From: Neoceratodus forsteri
Lineage: Eukaryota; Chordata; Ceratodontiformes; Ceratodontidae
Assembly: GCA_016271365.2 (NCBI GenBank)
Contig: CM057452.1
Location: 828,102,001 to 828,166,000 of the forward strand
Direction: 5' to 3'
Length of the DNA stretch: 64,000 nt
In this document: piece after piece, positions 56,166 through 64,000 of the stretch
Layout of the letters: the number at the start of each line of letters is the position of its first letter
Numbering within the stretch: position 1 is the stretch's first letter
Notes under the pieces: model-generated
What the model was told of the DNA's origin: nothing
Seen by the model: the letters and a program-made list of their open reading frames with translations, nothing else
The model's database searches: none
Translations under genes and position numbers: made by a program

Positions 56166-57006
56166 GTAACCTTTGTGAACTGTCATGGAACCTTCATAAG
56201 TGAGCTACTTAGCTCAAAGGTTGTAATTCGTATCATCAATAAATAAATAAAAATTGCCAAGGCTATCCGGGAGCAACATTCTGCCTCTACACAATCCATA
56301 TTATGTCGCTGGAACTTGGAATTTGGGGTACAAGATACACATGACACATGGTTAAATTACCCATTACCAGCCTTGTTGGCATGCGTACTCCTGGAAATGC
56401 CACTATCGATTCTTTCATACACCAGGTATTGACTGGGTTAACCAAAAAGCATGATCAAAGTCGGACTTAAGATACATGAATGCCTTTAACCTCGCAGACC
56501 TGGAACCATAAGTACTAGATAAAATCAGGGAAGATAATATTTTGGACATCCTCTGAGTAATATAGGGGACAGCATACAAATGTGCAGAGTAACTACCCCA
56601 CTTGGCTTCAGTGACCATGCAATGGTCATTTTCAGCTTAACAGGGACAAAAAGCTGGGGCGTCTGGAGAATGCGGTAATAAAAACTATGATAAAACCGAT
56701 TTTCACAAACTTAGGAGGGAGTTTGGGAAATGGAATTGGAGGGAGGACTTTAAAGGAAAATTAATTCAGGCAATGTGGGACATCTTGGAAGGAAAAATTA
56801 CTAATGTAATTAATAAACACGTACCTAAGAAAAAGAAATACAAGAAGCCAGGAAAACCCCCTGCATGGATGATGCCCAAAGTCAAAAGGTTAATCAGTAA
56901 AAAGAGGAAATCATTCAGAACAGTTACGAAAACTGGACATTTAAAGGACTGGGAATTGTACAAAAAATATTAAAAGCCACAAAAAAAGCAATAAACAGCG
57001 CAAAGT

Positions 57007-57417
57007 GTGCATTTTGCCTGGTAGCTATCGCTCCCATTGCTCCTCCATCTCCTTACTTACCTGAACAGTTTCCTTGTCGCAAAAGTTACCTTAATGTATT
57101 ATCTTGTGTAAATATTAATTCTGCACCTTGTCTTCTTACCTCAATCTCCTATTTGACCCGATTGTATCCTGTCTCACATTAACTAAAAATGCTTAAATGC
57201 TTACTTCTGGCCTAATGGCCCCAATACTTTGTCACATTGCTGCTGATTGTAATTGCACTATGTTGTTCCTGTACTTTGCACTATGTATCATTGTTCTCGT
57301 ACTTTGCACTATGTATCATTGTTCTCGTAAGTTTGTCTCTGTACACTCCCTGGTCGTGCCTGAAAATAGTCTTTCTGGCTAGTGCACCAACCCGGTAAAC
57401 AAAAACTAAATTAAAAA
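57007..57417 (+). mobile_element. L2-like LINE 3' end, inserted in CR1-like LINE
   Basis: A 411-bp 3' untranslated segment ends CTCCCTGGTCGTGCCTGAAA, then AACCCGGTAAACAAAAACTAA and an A run. AAAGT lies on both sides (57002-57006 and 57418-57422). Removing the insert restores the LINE frame (NSAKYELKLANRVK). It also contains a 28-bp direct repeat at 57272-57299 and 57300-57327 (TACTTTGCACTATGTATCAT, then TGTTCTCG). Confidence 0.85.
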
Positions 57418-57420
57418 AAA

Positions 57421-59100
57421 GTATGAGTTGAAACTGGCAAACAGAGTTAAAGACGACTATAATTCCTTTCATAGATATATTAGCAGCAAAAAGGGGTGAG
57501 TAAAACCTATTGGACCAATCAAAGATCATGATGGGAACTTAATTAGTGACAATACAAACATGGCAGAACATTGTAATAACTACTTTACATCAGTCTTTAA
57601 TACAAAAACACAGAGGGCCAAGGTGCACCATGATCACACACTGAAGAATAGGCTTATACTGGAAGTTAATGACAACAAGGATAGATTGTTAAAATATAAC
57701 TCAGGTAAATCTCAGGGCTGAGATGGAATGCACCCAAGGGTGGTCAAGGAATGGGCAGTGGTGCTGGCCAACCTATTAACATCTCTTTTCCAGCATCACT
57801 AGATGGAGGTCAGGTGGTTGATGTCTGGCAGAAGGCTAATATGGTGCTGATTTACAAAAAAGGATTGAGGCAAGATGTAGGGAACTATAGGCCTGTAAGC
57901 CTGACTGTGGTCCAGGGCAAGGTCCTGGAAGGGGTAATCAAGAATTACATTGTGGACTTCATGGACCAAACAGGTGATATAGATCATACACAACATGGTT
58001 TAAAAAAGGTCGCTCGTGCCAAACAAACATTATGGAATTCTATGGCCATGTGAGTAGAACGCTGGATGGGAAAATTCAGTGGATGTCATTTCTTGGATTT
58101 CTCCAAGGACTTCAACAAGGTCCCACATGGGCAACTGGTGAATGCACTCAACGAACACAATATCCAGGGTAATTTCACCTAATGGATAGCCTCATGGCTA
58201 AAAAATAGAATGCAAAGGGTTTGTATTAAGGGGTCATACTCAGGATGTGTTGTGGTGGGAAGCAGTGTCCCACAAGGATTTGTGTTGGGTCTGTGTCTCT
58301 TCAACATCTACATACACTCAATGAAAAGTAAGGTTGAAGTATGGGAATTGACATTTGCAGACAATACTAGGATTGGCACCATAGTAAATAACATCACACA
58401 GGCGAAAAGGCTGCAGACAGCAGTAACAAATTTAGAAGAATGAGTGCAGGATTCAAAACTTGCCTTTAGTATAGATAAGTGTACAGTAATGCACTTTGGG
58501 AGAAAACAATATGGCAGACTGCACTCTAAAGGGTAAAAAGCTGAGAAAGGTCATTGATGAAAGAGACCTGGGTATAAGGATCTCAAATGACATACAATTT
58601 AAACATCACAGTAGCCAAGTGGTTTGGACTGCCAGTGGAATACTTAGCAGTATTTCTAGCCATATTAGGAGTAAGAGAAGAGAGGTGTTGCTTCCTTTAT
58701 ATGGGTCACTTGTGAGGCCACATTTGGAGTACTGTGCTCAGTTCTGGTCACCTGGGTATAAAACAGAGATTAGAACACTGGAGAGAGTCCAGAGGAAGGC
58801 AACCCATATGACTGATGGGCTACAAGACAAAGAATACCCAGATAGACTATCTGAACTTAGAATGTATACTCTGGAATTTTGCAGGCTAAGGGGGAACATG
58901 TGCTTGGTATTCAGGGCATTGTCTGATGAAGGGCTTAGCGGCAAACTAGGATTGGTACTAAGAGAGCGAGTGCACCAAACCAGGGCACTCCCCTACAATT
59001 GGCAGGTGAGAAATTGCAAACCACAAAGAGAAAACACTCATTTAATTTAAGAGTGGTTCCAATCTGGAATAGTTTACCAGCCGAAGTGGTGGCCCGTATT
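57421..59100 (+). pseudogene. CR1-like ORF2, RT and C-terminus, degraded
   Basis: RT: NYRPVSLTVVQGKVLEGVI, HTQHGLKKVARAKQTL, FLDFSKDFNKVPHG, SVPQGFVLGLCLFNIYIH. The catalytic box at 58354-58365 reads FADN in place of FADD, so the second Asp is lost. The 184-codon open frame 58496-59050 holds KVIDERDLGIRISNDIQF, YGSLVRPHLEYCAQFWSP, LERVQRKATHMTDGL and MYTLEFCRLRGN. A stop precedes this part (at about 58441). Confidence 0.8.
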
Positions 59101-59362
59101 AATATGCATGTATTCAAATGCAGACTAGACAGCTACCTGACAACAAATGAGATAAGGGGTTATAATTAACTATTTCATGGTGAGCAGAAATGGACAGTGT
59201 GTCTTCTATGCTCTGAGAAAACCTACGTAACCTATGTAACCTACACCCCATATATTGAATGAATATGTATGTGAAGCCCAAGCAAGTTGCTGGAGGGGCT
59301 GGAGCCTGTCCCCACACATCATACCCACATCTTCTGGGATTGTCTGCATATTCAGCCATTTT

Positions 59363-62300
59363 TATTTATTTATTTATTTATATGCTTTTGTTTACCAGGT
59401 AAGTCACACTAGACATCCAAGTGCCTATTTTCAGGTGCTACCCGGGAGAGTTACAAACTTGAGTTTTACAGGTACAGTGACTAATATGGCTTTTACATAC
59501 AGTGAGGTGGCTAATACAACTATTGCATACAGTGAAATATCAGAATACATAGAGTGGAGACATTCAGTAAAAAACACATGAGCCCGGGGGTGGTTACAGA
59601 TGACCCGGGAGAGATGAGTGCTATGGCCAACATAGGCAGTGGGTGAGTCAAGTTTGTCTGCAAAGGGGGAGCAGACATCACCAATGAGAGTGATCCAGTC
59701 TGTCAAAGTTTGCCCAGGTTATCAGGAGGGTAAGTGCGGTGGGCCCGGAGGGCACAGAGGCCCCTCACATCAGCATAGAGTGGGGCAAGGCTACGAGGTG
59801 CAGGGCCAAGTGGAGAGGCCCTTCAGGAAGTGCCAAATGGAACTTTTAAATCCAGTATGAGAGGAGGTTGTCCATGTTAGGGATGGGAATGAATTCCACA
59901 GTTTCGGGGCATGGTGGGTGAAGGCCCGATCCCCCGCAAGGGTGTGAGTCCTAGGGACTGGACAGTTGAGTGCAGCCCTAGACCTAAGATGGTAGGTAGA
60001 GGGGTCAAGGTTGAGGGGAAGGGCAAGCGCATCAGGGGTGGCTGATCTGACAATGTTGTCGAGGAAGTTACCTACCACGAAGATGAGGTGCTTTTCAGGG
60101 GGGAGCCACTCGAGACAAGCGTAGAGGTCGCAGCGGTGGGTAAGGGGAGGGGCAGAAAGCGCAAAGCGGCAGATGCTGTTGCAGGCCGTATCCCATTTCA
60201 GGAGGATGGATTTAGGTATGGGGGCAAAGGTCATGAGTCCGTAGCAGAGGGAGGGGAGGAGAACTCCCCTGGCTAGAGCCACTCCGGCCGCTGGGCTGAG
60301 GCAGGTTTTGGCTGTGTAGATGAGACCGAGTTTAGCATTTGTGGCCTTACAGATGTTTCAGATGTGTAGGGAGAGGTCCAGTTGGGGGTCCAGAGTGACG
60401 CCGAGATACTTGACTATGGGAGCTGTCTGCAGGGGTGAGCCATTGGCACCGTGGATTAGAAAGGGGGTGTGTCAGGATTTTGTTCTGTTCAGGGAGCCAA
60501 AGAGCATGGCCTGGGTTTTCCTAAGGTTGGTGGTGTGCTTGTGTTCAGCCAGCCAGGATTGGATCTGCCTGAAATTGGAGTTTAGTAGGGAACTGATGGA
60601 GCCAATGTTGCGATCACTATGTAGGATGACAAGGTCGTCGGTGTATAAGGTGGCTAGCCCATGGGTGGGGACGGACGGTAGCTCATTGATGAAGAGGGAG
60701 AAGAGTGTTGGACCGAGGATGGACCCTTGGGGGACCCCGCATTGGACAGTGGTGAGGTGGGAATTGGTCTGGTTAAAGTTGGTGTATTGCTTCCTACCAG
60801 TAAGGTAATTGAGGAACCAGGCATGAGCAGAGTTAGAGAGTCCAAGGGAGAGGAGGGTGGAGCTGAGGAGGGAGTGATAGACCCTGTCAAAGGCCTTGGA
60901 GAGGTCCATGAAGATCATGCCCGTGAGGTTGCCCTGGTCGGTAGCAGTTCTGATCTGCGAGGTGACTACTGCGAGGGCAGTGGCCGTATTGTGCCCCTTC
61001 CTAAACCAATGCTGGGCTGGGGAGAGGAGGTTGTGTACCTGCAAGTAGTCAGTTAACTGAGAGGCCACAACTTTCTCTTGGAGTTTGGAGGCGGCTGACA
61101 GAATGGCAATAGGCTGGTAGTTAGAGGGGTCTTTGGGGTTACCTTGTTTGAGAACAGGGGTAACCTTGGCTACTTTCCAGATGTGTGGGATGACACCAGT
61201 TGTTAATGAGGAGTTGAAGATATGTGTTATGGGCCTGGCAAGGAGGTGGGCACCCAACCTGAGCAGTTTCAGCTCCAGGTTATCATGCCCTGCGTCAGTG
61301 TGCAGGGAGAGGATGGCAAGCAGTCTCTGTGTCTCAGCGGTGGATACTTGTTGAAGGAAGATGGAGCATCAGGTCTCGGGTCTGGGGGTGCTGGTGGAGT
61401 GGGGTTCAGGCGGTTGAGCATTTGGGGATGTGGGCACGGCGGGAGCAGTGGGGAGAGAAGAGAGGGATCTCAGTGAACATGGCGTTAAAGGTATTAGATA
61501 TAGTGCATGGGCTGTTGCAGCTAACTCCGTCAATTAGTAAGTCCATGACTTGTATTCATGCAGAGCCCCCCACTGCACTTCTAATGTTCTGCCAGAAGCT
61601 CCTCGGATTGCTGGCTGAGGCGAGTAGGGCAGTTCGGCAGTACTCACTTTTGGCTGATCTGATGGCTTTCTTACAGGTGTTTCTGAGGTGCCTGTAGGCA
61701 TTGAGGTCATCAGGGCTATGGGAGGCTTTGTAAGTTTCCCAACATTTGTCCCTGAGCTTCATTAGGGAGAATAGGCCCCCGTGAAGCCATTTGGTAACGG
61801 TGCCCCATACTCTCCTTTTTGTGAGGGGGGCATGTTTGTTCTGCACTGGGATGTATTTGGTTAAGAATGCACCCAGTGCTTTATCTGGGTCCAGGGAAGC
61901 GGTGACCCCGGACCAGTCAGTCGAACTGAGGTCAGTGAGGAAGTCAGGCAGGTGGAATTTTGAGAAGTCCCTCATTTGGATCACTTTACCAGGTATTTTT
62001 GCCTGGGAGATACCCCAAGTGCAAAAGACGGGTGAGTGGTCCGATATGACATCAGGTAGGATGCCCGAGGATGTGATCCTGTACAGTCTATTGGTCAGGA
62101 CCCAGTCGATCAGTGACCCTTCCCCCCCCGGGAGAGGGCCTTGTGGGTTCAGTAATAAGCTGGTTCAGGGCGAGGCCTGAGAGCAGCGGCTCATATGACT
62201 TTGAGTTTGAACCTAACCAGTTAAGGTTGAAGTCACCAATGATAAGGACTTCATTAGTGCCCACCCTCTCGCTAACATTGTGCAGGAGAGAGGAGAGCCC

Positions 62301-63580
62301 AGGTATGCCACCTCTAGGAGGGTTGTAGCAGCAGATCAAGTGAATTTTCTTGGTGAGCCCAAGCAGGAGAACGGCGTGCAGGAACTCACATGTCGGGGGG
62401 GAGGGAGGAAGGTCAACTGCAGACATATTGAGGTGCAATTTATAATAAAGTACACCCCACCACCTCGTTTGTTCCCCCCACGATCACTTCTGATGTGACT
62501 GTACCCTGGTAGGGAGCACGCAGAATCAGGAGTGTGAGGTTTTAGCCATGTTTCTGTGATATCCAGTATGTCCGGGTTGTAAAGGGCAACCCAGGCAGAG
62601 AGCTTAGTACGGTTGTGTAGGAGACTGCAGACATTTAGATGGACAATTCTTAGCCCCTTAGTGGATAGCCATGAGGTGGGTGAGTTGGGGGGGCAGGAGG
62701 CCACCCTGCTTGGGAGGGGAAGTACCACCCATGGAGGGCCCAGGGGGGTGGAGGGGGCAGTCATGGCAGCAGGGAGCTTAGTGATAGCTAAGTGGTCAGG
62801 CAGCACGGGGGGGGGAATGGGGATGGCTGTAGCAACCTGAGTTTAATAAGGACAGTGCTCAAGCCTGTGAGTGTATGAGACTTTTTTTTTGTATATCAGC
62901 AGCGTGTGCACTTGAAGGGAGCTTGAGATTGCTAGGTCCGCCCCTAGAGGCAGGTCAGTATAACTTGCAGATGAGAAACTGGGCTGATAGGTAAATTTTC
63001 AGCCCATGTAATCTCTTTCAGCCTATTTAAGGCAGAGCTAACCAAGGGTGGTGGTGGGGGTGGTGGGGAGCCGAATGCATAGCGTTCGGCGGGGCTAGTC
63101 CATCACTAGTAGCGCAAGCAGCAGGACGGCTTCTCACAACGTGCAGCAAGTCCAGTTCAGTTTGTCTTTTCCTTCAGAGTACACCGCGTTAGTGAAAAGG
63201 GTGCCAACGCGAACAAAGGGCAGCACCAATCATCCCAGCAAAATGGTGGAAATATCACAGCAAATCCCACAATTACCTTGCAGAGTTTCTTCTGAAGAGA
63301 GCCGGGAAGGTTGGGGGAGGGCCTTGGAGCACCCTCATGACCTCCGCTCCTCGGGGCTGTGACTCTGTGCTGTGGAGACAAAGGGAGAAAAGGAATTGGA
63401 ATAAATAGGCTACAGTGGAGGGGGAGGAGGGGTGCAGGAGTAGGTGTGGTGGTAGCGTTACTGTAGCGTTTGACAAGGGCAGCAGATTAAACAAGCTTTG
63501 CAGAGAAAATTGCTAGATGCAAACAGGCTGAGAAACCCCACATTTGCTCAGAACAGAAAAAGACTGCTGAATTAAATTAA
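59363..63580 (-). mobile_element. L2-like LINE, full length, best preserved here
   Basis: A 4.22-kb antisense copy bounded by ATTTT on both sides (59358-59362 and 63581-63585), inside an L1. From right to left: a 5' leader (63580-62810), ORF2 (62806-59791), and a 3' end CTTACCTGGTAAACAAAAGC then (TAAA)n. Five long open segments make up ORF2, with only a handful of breaks. The leader encodes no ORF1 I can identify and no 2A motif. Confidence 0.88.
59791..62806 (-). pseudogene. L2-like ORF2 protein (endonuclease + RT), lightly broken
   Basis: Endonuclease: LRIVHLNVCSLLHNR, LDITETWLKPHTPDS, IRSDRGGNKRGGGV, VLIIGDFNLNWLGSN, LITEPTRPS, and ISDHSPVF near 62.04 kb. Linker: LTKRRVWGTVTKWLHGG, KKAIRSAKSEYCRTAL, NPRSFWQNIRSAV. 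RT in a 261-codon open frame (61257-60472): NYQPIAILSAASKLQEKVV, HWFRKGHNTATALAV, FMDLSKAFDRVYHSLL, GVPQGSILGPTLFSLFI. The catalytic box YTDD is intact (at about 60642-60653). C-terminus (60282-59791): ALARGVLLPSLCYGL, ILLKWDTACNSICRFALS, APKLWNSFPSL. Breaks near 62.4, 62.1, 61.5 and 60.4 kb prevent a full product. Confidence 0.9.
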
Positions 63581-64000
63581 ATTTTGGCAAGAAATCACCC
63601 ACAAAACTGAGATCAACTTTGACAGGCCTGGACTACTCCTCCCCCCCGCCCCCTGGTGCTGATGGCTATAGCCCCAGAACATAGTAGGCTCAGCATCCAG
63701 ACTCTTAAACTAATGCTGCTATTAATTGGGGAGAAAAAAAAGCACTAACACATGATTGACTCCTCCTGACTCTACCCACAGTTGAGGGGTGGAGAAAAAT
63801 AGTCTTAGAAATATATGCACTCGAAAGACTTACCTACTCCCTCAAAAACCAACTGCTGCTCTTAGAAGCAGTCTGGCAATGCTGTTTTCTTTATCAAATT
63901 AAACACACAACCAGACTTTGTTCCCTAGGTGTCTCCACATCCCTTCTCTTACCTCTGATACTAAATATTCCTCTCTACTCCTGTTCTTTTTCGTTTTGCT

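Larger units (their letters stand above)
56270..59245 (+). mobile_element. CR1-like LINE, split by a LINE 3' end
   Basis: It covers the endonuclease end (DNILDIL, then LGFSDHAMVIFSL at 56530-56640) and the linker (EKEIQEARKTP, KVKRLISKKRKSFRT). It continues, after an insert at 57007-57417, with ELKLANRVKDDYNSFHRYISS, and then the RT and C-terminus. It ends in a CCTACGTAAC CTATGTAACC repeat tail at 59221-59243. The fragment at 18.5-20.1 kb is from a related family. Confidence 0.8.
59262..64000 (+). mobile_element. L1 3' region split by an L2-like LINE
   Basis: Before the insert, 59285-59357 encodes an L1 C-terminal zinc-like block (CWRGW and, in the next frame, THIFWDCLHIQP). After it, 63581 onward continues FWQEITHKTEI, and near 63.81-63.85 kb ERLTYSLKNQL-type sequence, the last part of L1 ORF2. 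The join IQPF-WQEI is a normal L1 motif. The end toward 64000 is uncertain. Confidence 0.7.

Noticed and set aside
62088..62180. C-run near 62120 as a possible programmed frameshift site
   Set aside because: Homopolymer indels and ordinary decay explain the frame change; there is no conserved slippery site or downstream structure visible.

Overview
This window reads as intergenic or deep-intronic DNA from a repeat-rich vertebrate genome. Four kinds of APE-type non-LTR retrotransposon are interleaved: L1, Tx1-like, CR1 and L2-like. There is also a tRNA-derived SINE with a MIR/CORE-type central domain, several inverted-repeat (foldback or MITE-like) DNA elements, and microsatellite tails left by LINE insertion. 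That mixture fits a sarcopterygian with a large genome, such as an amphibian (caecilian or salamander) or a lungfish. This is inference and I cannot name the species. I see no host protein-coding exon, rRNA, tRNA gene or CRISPR array that I can support.

Layout. 1-4.35 kb: the 5' part of an antisense L1 cut by the window edge. 4.35-12.8 kb: old DNA with two inverted-repeat elements, three CR1-like fragments, an L2 3' end and a CR1 3' half. 12.8-18.1 kb: a near-complete CR1 with an esterase-type ORF1 and an ORF2. 18.1-20.4 kb: CR1-like scraps, one split by a MIR-like SINE, then a 160-bp hairpin. 20.4-23.8 kb: an L2-like LINE with a 2A-type motif (GDVEPNPGP) at the head of ORF2. 24.0-28.1 kb: an L1-type ORF1, a TIR DNA transposon, and a Tx1-type ORF1 with two CCHC knuckles. 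28.1-42.9 kb: one L1 copy broken open by three younger LINEs (CR1 in ORF1, L2-like in the spacer, L2 in ORF2). 42.9-49.2 kb: another L1. 49.2-52.9 kb: a Tx1-like RT fragment carrying a 1.65-kb near-perfect palindrome. 53.3-59.25 kb: an antisense L2-like LINE and a CR1-like LINE, the latter split by a LINE 3' end. 59.26-64.0 kb: an L1 3' end split by the best-preserved element here, a 4.2-kb antisense L2-like LINE.

How the parts relate. None of these genes serves the host in any way I can see. They are retrotransposon proteins: ORF1 (RNA binding or esterase) and ORF2 (endonuclease plus reverse transcriptase), all broken by frameshifts or stops. The nesting gives a relative age order. The L2-like LINE 3' ends share a tail (ACCTGGTwA, then TAAA repeats) with the SINE, which suggests that LINE family mobilised it. 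Reading frames are given as ranges of homology, because no ORF2 is open from end to end.
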